This document shows positions 43,785 through 51,871 of a stretch of DNA of 64,000 bases, piece by piece; position 1 is the first letter of the stretch, and each line of letters opens with the position of its first letter. This stretch comes from SIG454 sp045578465 (GTDB taxonomy: Bacteria; Bacillota; Clostridia; Monoglobales; Monoglobaceae): positions 1 through 64,000 of the forward strand of contig JAZNKJ010000030.1 in assembly GCA_045578465.1 (NCBI GenBank), in the 5' to 3' direction. The position numbers and the translations under genes are program-made. Under the pieces are notes generated by a model. It was not told the DNA's origin. It worked only from the letters and a program-made list of their open reading frames with translations, and made no database searches.

Positions 43785-45296
43785 ATGGCATTTTATTACA
43801 GCGAACCATCTCATACTTTTAATGAATATTTATTAGTTCCGGGATACTCATCATCTGAGTGTATGACTCAGAATGTGAGTCTTAAAACTCCTATAACAAA
43901 ATTCAAGAAGGGCGAAGAGCCTGAAATCTCAATGAACATTCCGTTGGTTTCTGCTATTATGCAGGCAGTATCAGGGGAAAAGCTTGCAATTGCTTTGGCT
44001 CAGGAAGGCGGAATTGCTTTCATCTATGGTTCTCAGTCTGTTGAAGACGAAGCAAATATGGTTAGACGAGTTAAGGCCCATAAGGCAGGTTTTGTTTCAA
44101 GCGATTCAAATATCAGACCTGACCAGACTCTTGCCGATGTTCTTTATCTTAGAGAAAAGACAGGCCACAGCACAATTGCTGTAACAGAAGACGGAACACC
44201 AAACGGTAAGCTTTTAGGTATCGTAACAAGCAGAGACTACCGCGTAAGCCGTATGGACGCATCCACACCGGTTCGTGATTTTATGACTCCTTTCGAATCC
44301 CTTATATACGGAACAGAAGAAACAACACTTAAAGAAGCAAACGATATAATCTGGGATAACAAGCTTAACAACCTCCCAATCATTGACAAAGAGGGAAGAC
44401 TTAAATACTTTGTATTCCGTAAGGACTATGATTCTCATAAGAGCAATCCGCTTGAACTTTTGGATAAGTCCAAGAGATATATTGTTGGTGCAGGTATTAA
44501 TACAAGAGACTTTGAAGAAAGAGTTCCTGCTTTAATTGAGGCCGGTGCAGACATTCTCTGTATTGACTCCTCCGAAGGTTTTTCCGAGTGGCAATCAAGA
44601 ACAATTGATTATATAAGAAAGACATACGGCGACACTGTTAAGGTAGGAGCTGGTAATGTTGTTGACGCAGAAGGCTTCAGATTCTTGGCAGAGGCAGGCG
44701 CTGACTTTATCAAAATCGGTATAGGCGGCGGTTCTATCTGTATAACCCGTGAACAAAAGGGTATAGGCAGAGGTCAGGCAACAGCTGTTCAGGAAGTTGC
44801 AAAGGCAAGAGATGAATACTTTAAGGAAACAGGGGTTTATATCCCGATTTGTGCTGACGGCGGTATCGTTCAGGATTATCATATAACATTAGCTCTCGCT
44901 ATGGGCGCTGATTTCGTTATGCTTGGAAGATACTTTGCAAGATTTGACGAAAGTCCGTCTAACAAGGTAAGCATCAACGGAAACTATATGAAAGAATACT
45001 GGGGCGAAGGCTCAGCCAGAGCAAGAAACTGGCAGAGATACGATATGGGCGGAGCAAGCAAGCTTTCCTTTGAAGAAGGCGTTGACTCTTATGTTCCTTA
45101 TGCCGGAAGCCTCCGCGACAATGTAAGACTAAGTCTTAACAAAGTTCGCTCAACTATGTGTAACTGTGGCGCACTCTCTATTCCTGAACTTCAGGAAAAG
45201 GCGAAAATCACTTTGGTTAGCGCAACAAGCATTATAGAGGGTGGAGCTCACGATGTACTTTTAAAGGAGAACAATTCTTATATTGTTAACAGATAA
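43785..45296 (+). CDS. guaB: IMP dehydrogenase
   Basis: 503 residues. Oxidises IMP to XMP in guanine nucleotide synthesis. The N-terminal barrel part is interrupted by two CBS domains (about 100-215). The catalytic Cys loop reads KIGIGGGSICITREQKGIG, a variant of the common GPGSICTTR. The flap/active-site region has MGGASKLSFEEGVDSYVPY. The variant loop and 503-residue length fit the IMPDH subgroup seen in some anaerobes. ATG has GAAAGGA upstream. Confidence 0.92.
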   Translation: MAFYYSEPSHTFNEYLLVPGYSSSECMTQNVSLKTPITKFKKGEEPEISMNIPLVSAIMQAVSGEKLAIALAQEGGIAFIYGSQSVEDEANMVRRVKAHKAGFVSSDSNIRPDQTLADVLYLREKTGHSTIAVTEDGTPNGKLLGIVTSRDYRVSRMDASTPVRDFMTPFESLIYGTEETTLKEANDIIWDNKLNNLPIIDKEGRLKYFVFRKDYDSHKSNPLELLDKSKRYIVGAGINTRDFEERVPALIEAGADILCIDSSEGFSEWQSRTIDYIRKTYGDTVKVGAGNVVDAEGFRFLAEAGADFIKIGIGGGSICITREQKGIGRGQATAVQEVAKARDEYFKETGVYIPICADGGIVQDYHITLALAMGADFVMLGRYFARFDESPSNKVSINGNYMKEYWGEGSARARNWQRYDMGGASKLSFEEGVDSYVPYAGSLRDNVRLSLNKVRSTMCNCGALSIPELQEKAKITLVSATSIIEGGAHDVLLKENNSYIVNR

Positions 45297-45317
45297 AAGA
45301 AACAGAGTTGAAGAGGT

Positions 45318-47258
45318 TTGAGAAACAAAAGATATTATAAGCCAAATAAGAATACAAGGAGAAGGGCCTATCACAGGCCTTTCTCCTTGCGTGCTTTTTT
45401 GGATAAATATGTCATTATTTCAAAGCAAAACTATGGTTTTCGGCGGGAAAAAACAAAATTTCGCATTTTAGGAATTGTTTTGTCATTAATTCTCCCGATT
45501 TATGTATATCTGATAACGGAATATATTCATTTTAAAGATGCAGGAAAACTCTTTGACTTTATAGGCGAAAACAGCGGAGCGGTTATATTTTCCCTTAGGG
45601 CACTATATGGACTTTATATTCTTTTGTGGCTGATTTTTAAACGGGGATTTTTTGCATCATTGACCTTTTTGATAGTCTGCTTTTCTCTTGGGGTTGCCAA
45701 TTATTATAAGTTCGCCCTCCGAAGCGAAAATATATACCCCTGGGAAACCTTTACCCAGATTGGGAATTTAGGAGCGCTTTCTGACTTTGTCAAAATAGGC
45801 TTTCCTGTCTGGTATGGGTTGCTTATAGCTTTGGGGATAGGTGCGTTGGTAGTTTTGTTTATCTCAAAAACTTCTCTTCCTGTAAAGGCAGTCCCAAGGT
45901 ATACTCTGGCAAGTCTCCTTGTCCTTTTGATGTATATAAGCGTTTGTACTCAGGGAATGGCGGAGAGAACACTGAAACTTTATAATATGTCCGTTGCCCA
46001 GACGGCAAATCAGGATAAAAATTATAATGAGAACGGCTTTGTGGGCGGTTTTCTTTTAAATACTCTTTCTATGGATACAGAAGTTCCTGAGGAATATTCA
46101 AAAAACAGCATTAAGAAAATAATTGATAAATATGACGGGGAAAGGGGAAAGAACTTCTCATCTCCTGATATAATTGTTGTGCTTTCGGAGAGCTTCTGGG
46201 ACCCGAAACTCCTTCCAGGAACAACCTTTTCCAAAAACCCAACGGCGAATTTTGATGAAATTGCATCAAGGGAAACGGCGATTTCAGGATATATGTATCA
46301 GACGGCTTTTGCAGGCGGAACGGTCCGAACTGAGTTTGAGGTTATAACAGGCCTTTCCTGTGACGAAATTCCCGCAGGAGCAGTTCCCTGGCAATATGTG
46401 GAGGAGGAAATCCCAACCTATGCCTCTGCCTTTAAAAAATTAGGCTATAACACGACATTTTTGCATACCTATACCTCAGATTTTTATTTTAGAGAAGACA
46501 CTTATCCATATCTTGGCTTTGATAAAGCATACTTTGAGGACGACTTGGCGGATATCAAGGAAGTTCCAAAGAAATACAGCGGTTTTTATATTTCCGACGA
46601 TTCCTTTGCGGAGTATGTTAAGTACACTTTGAATGAAAACCCAAATAAGCCAAACTTTATTTTTGGTATAACTATGGAAAACCATCAGCCGTATACCAAT
46701 AAATACAGCTCCTTTGAAGTTGGGGTTAAAAACCCAAAAATAAGCGATGGCATAGTGGAAGAGGTTAAACACTATACCCAAGGGGTTTATAATTCAGACA
46801 AAGCCTTAGGAAAGCTTGCCGATTTTGTTGATAATCGTGAGAAAGAAACAATCCTCATATTCTTCGGCGACCACCTTCCAAACCTTGGGGAAAATAAAGG
46901 CGCATACCGAGAAAGCGGATTTATCGAAAAGGGCGAAATGAGCGATGCGGACTGGGAGAAAATTTTAAGAACACCATTTTTAATTTACAGCAACTTCCCT
47001 ATGGAAGAAGGGGAGATACTGAAAAAAGGAAAAGAAAATCTTATTTCCTCATACAGCCTATTAACAGGCGCTTGCGAGCTTATGGGTGCTCCCAAAACAC
47101 CGTTTATGGAGTTTTTAAGTGACTATAACGAGGCAATTCCCTATTATAATGCAAGGCTTAAAATAGTGCCGAACAAAATTCAAAAAAGATATATAAACGG
47201 GCATAAGCTTATGACTTATGACCTGATTCACGGCGAAAAATATATAAAAGGAGAATAA
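45318..47258 (+). CDS. LTA synthase family protein (sulfatase-fold)
   Basis: 646 residues. A basic N-terminus and about five membrane helices (roughly 48-215) are followed by an extracytoplasmic alkaline-phosphatase-like domain. That domain has IVVLSESFWDP (metal site), the catalytic Thr in AGGTVRTEFEVITG, and HxxY-type KPNFIFGITMENHQPY and IFFGDHLPNLG. It transfers glycerol phosphate from phosphatidylglycerol to build lipoteichoic acid or a related polymer. The TTG start at 45318 has only 1 base after GAGG, and a strong hairpin lies at 45356-45388, so the true start may be downstream (TTG 45387 or 45399). Confidence 0.9.
   Translation: MRNKRYYKPNKNTRRRAYHRPFSLRAFLDKYVIISKQNYGFRREKTKFRILGIVLSLILPIYVYLITEYIHFKDAGKLFDFIGENSGAVIFSLRALYGLYILLWLIFKRGFFASLTFLIVCFSLGVANYYKFALRSENIYPWETFTQIGNLGALSDFVKIGFPVWYGLLIALGIGALVVLFISKTSLPVKAVPRYTLASLLVLLMYISVCTQGMAERTLKLYNMSVAQTANQDKNYNENGFVGGFLLNTLSMDTEVPEEYSKNSIKKIIDKYDGERGKNFSSPDIIVVLSESFWDPKLLPGTTFSKNPTANFDEIASRETAISGYMYQTAFAGGTVRTEFEVITGLSCDEIPAGAVPWQYVEEEIPTYASAFKKLGYNTTFLHTYTSDFYFREDTYPYLGFDKAYFEDDLADIKEVPKKYSGFYISDDSFAEYVKYTLNENPNKPNFIFGITMENHQPYTNKYSSFEVGVKNPKISDGIVEEVKHYTQGVYNSDKALGKLADFVDNREKETILIFFGDHLPNLGENKGAYRESGFIEKGEMSDADWEKILRTPFLIYSNFPMEEGEILKKGKENLISSYSLLTGACELMGAPKTPFMEFLSDYNEAIPYYNARLKIVPNKIQKRYINGHKLMTYDLIHGEKYIKGE
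45356..45388 (+). other. 14-bp hairpin at the 5' end of the LTA synthase ORF (possible guaB terminator)
   Basis: AAGGAGAAGGGCCT (45356-45369), loop ATCAC, AGGCCTTTCTCCTT (45375-45388) with one G.T pair, then GCGTGCTTTTTT. It sits 60 bases after guaB and inside the open frame of the next gene, so it may be a terminator or attenuator. Confidence 0.5.
47217..47250 (+). repeat. Original copy of duplicated LTA synthase 3' end
   Basis: 34 bases encoding YDLIHGEKYIK at the C-terminus of the LTA synthase. They match 29 of 34 bases of 47665-47698 on the far side of the HRDC gene. Confidence 0.85.
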
Positions 47259-47261
47259 GAT

Positions 47262-47669
47262 ATGCATGATTTCTGCAATATAAACAAAATGTTAAATGCT
47301 ATATTAAATGGCATTGATCCATCAACGGGTGAAGTCTTTGATAGGCGAGATATGTATAATAACGCGCAGCTGAAAAATGTGTTATACCGTCTTTATATGA
47401 TTGCCTCTGGGAAAATGAAACCTGAAAGCAGAAATTTGCTTAACAGAGATTCCAACGCCATTTTCAATGAATTGAAAGAATGGCGTCTTGATAAGGCAAA
47501 AGAACTGTCTGTTCCTGCTTTTGTAATATTTTCAGATAAAGAGCTTTTGTCTATTGCCAAAGGGGATATATGCAAGATTGAAGATTTGCTGTTGGTAAAA
47601 GGCATTCAGAATACTAGGTATGAAGAATATGGGAAAGAAATTTTTGAGATTTTGAAAAAGTATCTATGA
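47262..47669 (+). CDS. Stand-alone HRDC domain protein
   Basis: 135 residues. The N-terminal half (INKMLNAILNGIDPSTGEV) is followed by an HRDC domain: EWRLDKAKELSVPAFVIFS, KELLSIAKGDICKIEDLL and VKGIQNTRYEEYGKEI. HRDC domains bind nucleic acid in RecQ and RNase D. Here there is no helicase or nuclease domain, so the role is unknown. ATG has GGAGAATAAG upstream. It is flanked by a direct repeat of the LTA synthase tail, so it looks like an insertion or the result of recombination. Confidence 0.82.
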   Translation: MHDFCNINKMLNAILNGIDPSTGEVFDRRDMYNNAQLKNVLYRLYMIASGKMKPESRNLLNRDSNAIFNELKEWRLDKAKELSVPAFVIFSDKELLSIAKGDICKIEDLLLVKGIQNTRYEEYGKEIFEILKKYL

Positions 47670-47698
47670 CTTAATCCACGGGGAGAAATATATAAAAG
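47665..47698 (+). pseudogene. Remnant of a second LTA synthase C-terminus
   Basis: Reads TAT GAC TTA ATC CAC GGG GAG AAA TAT ATA AAA, again YDLIHGEKYIK. All five differences from the original at 47217-47250 are synonymous. It starts inside the HRDC stop codon region and runs into the terminator. Probably the last piece of a deleted paralogue or of a recombination event. Confidence 0.7.
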
Positions 47699-47725
47699 AG
47701 CCTTAGCTTTTGCTAGGCTCTTTTT
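47698..47725. terminator. Terminator shared by convergent HRDC and pdaB genes
   Basis: GAGCCTTAGC (47698-47707), loop TTTT, GCTAGGCTC (47712-47720), then TTTTT. It overlaps the last codons of pdaB. Confidence 0.85.
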
Positions 47726-48497
47726 CTTTTTGAGGCTCAGTTGGAATCTGCATTCCGCTATGGTCAATTTTATAGTTATCTTTTAAGATAAGTTCAGAAA
47801 TAGGAACGATTTTATAACCGTCTTTTTGTAATTTTTCCAAAATAGTCGGCAGGGCAGCAGGCGTATTTTTTGCTGCGTTATGGAAAAGAACAATGGAGCC
47901 AGGTTTGACCTTGCTTGTAACTCTTTCCGTAATCTCCTCGGCGGAAAGGTCCTTCCAGTCCAAGCTGTCCACATCCCACTGAATTGTATAGTGTCCGCTC
48001 TCCCGCATAGCACCGATAACAGCGTTGTCATAATCCCCATATGGGGCACGGAAAAGGGTAGGTTTCTTACCTGTTATCTTCTTGATTTTTTCGTCGCACT
48101 TCGTAACCTCTTCAATCATCTGCTCCTTGGAAAGCGAGGTCATATGGGGATGGGAATTTGAATGATTCATAATCTCGTGCCCTGCATCCGAAAGCTGTTT
48201 AACGGACTCGGGGTATTTGTCAACCCAGCTTCCCACCACGAAAAATGTTGTCTTAACTTTGTATTTACCAAGAATATTGATAAGCTCTTCCGTATCCTCG
48301 TTGCCCCAGGCGGCATCAAAGGAAATGGAAATAACCTTATCGTCTTCTGCTTTCTGAACGCAGTATATGGGCAAATCCCGCTGCGCAGTTGCAGTCGGGG
48401 TTGTTGCAGACCGCCCTAAAATAACAGCGAGAGTTAAAAGAACACAAAAGAAAAGTGCAGTCAGCCCTCGTTTTTTGTTTATAACCCAGATTTTCAT
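47703..48497 (-). CDS. Polysaccharide deacetylase, PdaB-like sporulation type
   Basis: 264 residues with an N-terminal signal anchor (about 11-28) and a NodB/CE4 domain. Motif 1 is SFDAAWG, motif 2 HSNSH, motif 3 RAPYGDYD, motif 4 WDVDSLDWKD and motif 5 VLFHNAAKNTP. The AAWG form of motif 1 in place of DDGP marks the PdaB-like sporulation deacetylases, associated with spore peptidoglycan. ATG has GGAGGTG upstream. Confidence 0.88.
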   Translation of the reverse strand: MKIWVINKKRGLTALFFCVLLTLAVILGRSATTPTATAQRDLPIYCVQKAEDDKVISISFDAAWGNEDTEELINILGKYKVKTTFFVVGSWVDKYPESVKQLSDAGHEIMNHSNSHPHMTSLSKEQMIEEVTKCDEKIKKITGKKPTLFRAPYGDYDNAVIGAMRESGHYTIQWDVDSLDWKDLSAEEITERVTSKVKPGSIVLFHNAAKNTPAALPTILEKLQKDGYKIVPISELILKDNYKIDHSGMQIPTEPQKEKEPSKS

Positions 48498-48557
48498 TTT
48501 TACACCTCCGTATAACCAATATATTAAAGAAAAGTTGCTTTTAGAAGAAAACCTAAT

Positions 48558-48591
48558 AAATAACGGTTAAGGAAATCCTTAACCGTTATTT
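48558..48591. terminator. Long perfect hairpin ending the phage-like pair
   Basis: AAATAACGGTTAAGGA (48558-48573) pairs fully with TCCTTAACCGTTATTT (48576-48591), loop of 2 bases. T-rich on the minus strand beyond the stem; probably the terminator of the minus-strand genes. Confidence 0.75.
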
Positions 48592-48592
48592 G

Positions 48593-48775
48593 TTAAATAT
48601 TTTCTTCTGTTTTTTCCAAAGGACACTCGTTCATAATTTCCTGAACCTGCTCCTCTGAAAGAAAGCCTTTGGAATAATATGTTGCAGTTATTTCCGTAAC
48701 CTTTGAAAAAGGAGTAAGTCCCTTTTTGTAGCCGTCTATTATCCCTGCTTTAAGCCAATCTGAAAAATTAAACAT
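48593..48775 (-). CDS. Small XkdX-like phage-associated protein
   Basis: 60 residues (MFNFSDWLKAGIIDGYKKG, then FLSEEQVQEIMN). The size, the initial MF-F-W pattern and the place right after a baseplate protein resemble XkdX-type tail-region proteins, but the similarity is weak. The ATG overlaps the end of the upstream gene. Function unknown. Confidence 0.5.
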   Translation of the reverse strand: MFNFSDWLKAGIIDGYKKGLTPFSKVTEITATYYSKGFLSEEQVQEIMNECPLEKTEENI

Positions 48776-50235
48776 TAAATCGTACCTCCTAAATTGATTA
48801 TAGCCTGTTTTAAAGTGTCAAGCTCTCCTAAAAGATTATTATAAGCCTTGGTTGTGTCCACCTTATATGAAATATTACAGTCAGTATCGCAGGAAATGAC
48901 AGTCTTTGGATAATGTGTAAAAAGCGAAAGCAGAGCCTGACCGCAGTCTGTGTTGGTTATATCCGTGTCGATAGGCGTTGCAAGTTGATATATTACATAT
49001 ATTTCATTTGTTCCATTATTTGATAAATAGTTATAGAACTCTTCACCTGAACTATATAGTGAAGCTGTAACTGCATATACTTTATTGGTATATGATTGAC
49101 CGAAATGAAGAGTTTCTGCATTCCATTCTTTCCAATCCTCATAAGTGGTCGGTAAAAAGTTTCCGTATCCGGCACTGCATGTTTTTATTCTCATAGCCGG
49201 AACTCCTGACGGAGTATTCATAAGGGTGTAATAAAAACCTTCAGGAGAGGGGTCATTGTAACGGGAGAACTTATTACAGTCGTTTGACGAAATAACCCAT
49301 TTATAACATCTTTGTATAAGCTTAACTTTTCCCTCTTCAACAACAATTTCATCCCTTGCCTCAAACTTACCGTTTTTATTTTTAAGTCCCATAAGGGTAT
49401 AAGGAATTTCTAATTCCCAGGCGGAATTTCCGTCTTCATCAGTAATTTTAAGAACGGGATTTTTGGCGGAAACTACATCGATAGGCGTAGTAGGAGAAGG
49501 CGTGCCGGTCTGATTGCAATCTCCAAAAATGCTAAGGCCGGATATTGTCCCTTTTGCGCTGTCGGTTATATTCAGACTTTTTGCAGTTTCGGATTTTTTA
49601 ACTAAGACATCTGCCTTATCGCAAAGGGCGTTTTTGGCAATATTCTCAATGTCATTTTCAAAGTCTTTAACAATTTCCTGTCTCTCTTCGGCGGTATAAT
49701 AGTCCACTCCCTTAATCGGAACATCCCCCTTATCGCCTTTATTCCCCTTGGCTCCTTTTTCCCCTTTGGGAATGCCAAATTCTAAAACCAGATCACGGCT
49801 TGTGCCTGTGTTTTTAACATAAGCCTTTTCGCCATAAGGGAGGGTTTTGACCTCTCCAACAGATGCCGTAACGACATAGACATTTGGATGGTTTTCCTCC
49901 CCCAGAGATACGAAAGAGTCAATGTAGATTTTAATTGGATCAAGCCTTTCAATATAGCCAAGAGCGTCATAGATCTCAAATCCTACCAATAGCTCACCCT
50001 CAACCATATAGGTATCCTCAATTTTAAGAGAGTATAAGCCATCTGAAACAGGAAGCTCATCGGTTACTGATGAGTTCCCGTTTGATGCCTTGATATAGGC
50101 CCTGACCTTTTGGTTTTCCCCTGCCAGAATTGATGCATCAATCCTGAGGGAATTGTTCTCCTGCTCATAATATGAGGCGGAGTCAACAATGTTTTTAATT
50201 CTGGAATTTTCATAAAATACTTTTATGGTTTTGAT
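48775..50235 (-). CDS. BppU-like phage baseplate/tail protein with collagen-like stretch; start codon apparently lost (ATC)
   Basis: Reading from 50235 gives IKTIKVFYENSRIKN..., a BppU-type N-terminal domain. A second domain follows (ending ASVGEVKTLPYGEKAYVKN), then a collagen-like GEKGAKGNKGDKGD stretch. The C-terminal tail domain has TGTPSPTTPIDVVSAKNP and ends LKQAIINLGGTI. A perfect GGAGGTG site lies 6 bases before the codon ATC at 50233-50235, and an in-frame stop precedes it. No ATG, GTG or TTG occurs in frame until the ATG at 50007, which would cut off 76 residues of the domain and has no good site. It may use ATC or be a decaying remnant. No other phage structural genes are nearby. 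Confidence 0.65.
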   Translation of the reverse strand: MKTIKVFYENSRIKNIVDSASYYEQENNSLRIDASILAGENQKVRAYIKASNGNSSVTDELPVSDGLYSLKIEDTYMVEGELLVGFEIYDALGYIERLDPIKIYIDSFVSLGEENHPNVYVVTASVGEVKTLPYGEKAYVKNTGTSRDLVLEFGIPKGEKGAKGNKGDKGDVPIKGVDYYTAEERQEIVKDFENDIENIAKNALCDKADVLVKKSETAKSLNITDSAKGTISGLSIFGDCNQTGTPSPTTPIDVVSAKNPVLKITDEDGNSAWELEIPYTLMGLKNKNGKFEARDEIVVEEGKVKLIQRCYKWVISSNDCNKFSRYNDPSPEGFYYTLMNTPSGVPAMRIKTCSAGYGNFLPTTYEDWKEWNAETLHFGQSYTNKVYAVTASLYSSGEEFYNYLSNNGTNEIYVIYQLATPIDTDITNTDCGQALLSLFTHYPKTVISCDTDCNISYKVDTTKAYNNLLGELDTLKQAIINLGGTI

Positions 50236-50240
50236 TTAAA

Positions 50241-50309
50241 TCACCTCCAAAGTTTGGAATTATTATTCGTCTTTTCCCTCTCAAACTTTAAGACGGAATA
50301 ATAATCCAT
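50241..50309 (-). CDS. Possible 22-codon leader or truncated ORF before the BppU-like gene
   Basis: Short frame MDYYSVLKFEREKTNNNSKL.. ending in TGA within the ribosome site of the following gene. That placement would suit translational coupling. It has no clear ribosome site of its own. Part of its DNA forms the ATTATTATTC/GAATAATAAT inverted repeat (50258-50305). Low confidence. Confidence 0.2.
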   Translation of the reverse strand: MDYYSVLKFEREKTNNNSKLWR

Positions 50310-50358
50310 CAATATATAAAGAAAAGGGAGGTGGCAATCTATGGTTTTAGGGCAAAAG

Positions 50359-50391
50359 AAAAAGCGGAAATCCTTTGGATTTCCGCCTTTT
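50359..50391 (-). terminator. Terminator of the aminotransferase gene
   Basis: GCGGAAATCC (50364-50373), loop TTT, GGATTTCCGC (50377-50386). The minus strand continues with TTTTTCTTTT. Confidence 0.88.
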
Positions 50392-50403
50392 CGGGGTATA
50401 TTA

Positions 50404-51723
50404 TTATTTAAGCAAACGGGCAAATCCGCTTTGACAAACAGGTCCGCCGATTGCTTCTAAAAGGGCATTATAGTCGTCCTTTTTAAGAACTTCGCTCATC
50501 TTTGCAAATACTCTGTCGATTGCCTTTTCATATTTAGTCATAATCTTATCTGTATGAGCAAGGGTTGGATAGAAGCCGTTGTTACCTAAGAATCCTTCTT
50601 TAAGCATAAGAACAGTATATAATGTTTTAAGTTCAAGAGGATATTTTGTGTATGTTATGTGAGCAAGACAAGGCATACCGCCTGCTTCTGCCGGAATATC
50701 GTGCTTTTTAGCAAGAGTATTCCACGCATCGATAAGTCTCTTACCCATTTTTTCTGTGTGCTCCCAGATTTTTGTTTCTTCACACTTTTTGATTGTGGCA
50801 AGAGCAGCAACAGGGCCAACGCTCTCTGTCCAGTATGTACTGCTTATAAATGAATCCTCTGCGCCGTCCATAGCTTCTTTTGTGCCGATTATAGCGCCTA
50901 TTGGGTGACCGTTTCCGAGAGCCTTTGCAAATACGGCAATATCAGGGTTAACTCCGATAAGTTTATGAGAACCGCCGAAGGTTAATCTCCAACCGATTGT
51001 GATCTCGTCGAAAATAAGAAGTCCGCCTGCCTTATGAATTCCATCGCGAACATATTCTAAGAAGTTATTTTCAGGGAGATAGTTACGAACAGGTTCCATA
51101 ATAACACAAGCGAGTCTGTCGCCATAGTTTTTGATGATTTCATCAAATTCTTCTTTGTTATCATAATGGAAGGTAACCGCAGAGTTTCTGAGTGCCTGAG
51201 GAACACCTGCTGGTTTAAGACCAGGAAGAAGAAGGTCGTCAAGCGAGCCGTCTGCATTTAAGTTAGATGCAAGATACCAGTCGCTCCAACCGTGGTAACC
51301 GCAGATTGCAATCATATCGCGCTTTGTTGTTGCACGGGCAATACGAACAGCAACAGCACAACTTTCGCCGCCTGTTCTGGCAAAACGAACAGAAGAAGCC
51401 CAAGGATGAATTTCGCAGAGCTTGTCCGCAAGCTCAACTTCTTCTGGTGGGTTGAGTGTTGACATAGCGCCGTTTTTGATTCTGTTAATAACAGCCTTGT
51501 TAACATCAGGGTCAGCGTAGCCGAGTAAACATGCGCCGATTCCGTTTGTTGTCATATCGTAGTAGTGCTTTCCGTCATAATCCCAAACTTCACAGCCCTT
51601 AGCCTTAGTGAAATAAGATGGCCACTGATTAGGGGCAAACTGTTCAGGACGCTTTGATAAAAGCTGAACACCGCCCGGAATTCTCTCTCTTGCGTGTGCA
51701 TAAAGTTCTTGTGCTTTTGACAT
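50404..51723 (-). CDS. Class III PLP-dependent aminotransferase, glutamate-1-semialdehyde aminomutase-like
   Basis: 439 residues. Family features are a HARERIPGGVQLLSKRPE N-terminus as in HemL, the PLP region GGESCAVAVRIARATTKRD and YHGWSDWY, Asp in LIFDEITIGWRL, and the Schiff-base Lys in AVFAKALGNGHPIGAI. No haem genes are nearby. It is divergent from an AraC regulator, so it more likely acts in a catabolic or specialised pathway than in haem synthesis; the substrate is unknown. ATG 51723 has GGAGG upstream. Confidence 0.85.
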   Translation of the reverse strand: MSKAQELYAHARERIPGGVQLLSKRPEQFAPNQWPSYFTKAKGCEVWDYDGKHYYDMTTNGIGACLLGYADPDVNKAVINRIKNGAMSTLNPPEEVELADKLCEIHPWASSVRFARTGGESCAVAVRIARATTKRDMIAICGYHGWSDWYLASNLNADGSLDDLLLPGLKPAGVPQALRNSAVTFHYDNKEEFDEIIKNYGDRLACVIMEPVRNYLPENNFLEYVRDGIHKAGGLLIFDEITIGWRLTFGGSHKLIGVNPDIAVFAKALGNGHPIGAIIGTKEAMDGAEDSFISSTYWTESVGPVAALATIKKCEETKIWEHTEKMGKRLIDAWNTLAKKHDIPAEAGGMPCLAHITYTKYPLELKTLYTVLMLKEGFLGNNGFYPTLAHTDKIMTKYEKAIDRVFAKMSEVLKKDDYNALLEAIGGPVCQSGFARLLK

Positions 51724-51790
51724 AGTTAAAAACCTCCATAAAATAGATTTTCTTGACATTTCGTTATGATTATATTATACTAATCACAAA

Positions 51791-51851
51791 GCCCAAAAGT
51801 AAACAAACAAAACTAACAAATATTGCATTGTTTTGGGCGGTTTGTTAGTTT
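51791..51851. promoter_or_regulatory. Interleaved inverted repeats between the aminotransferase and araC-type genes
   Basis: GCCCAAAA (51791-51798) is matched by TTTTGGGC (51831-51838). AAACTAACAAA (51810-51820) is matched by TTTGTTAGTTT (51841-51851). The two pairs interlock in A-B-A'-B' order. Overlapping minus-strand TATAAT elements with a weak -35 lie alongside (about 51770-51782). This probably contains the AraC-type operator for both genes. Confidence 0.55.
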
Positions 51852-51871
51852 AAAGGAAGGAGGGGACAATC

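Noticed and set aside
50342..50461. Plus-strand small ORF MVLGQKKKRKSFGFPP with a good GGGAGGTGG site
   Set aside because: It runs through the aminotransferase terminator and into the antisense of that gene; the peptide reflects the hairpin sequence.
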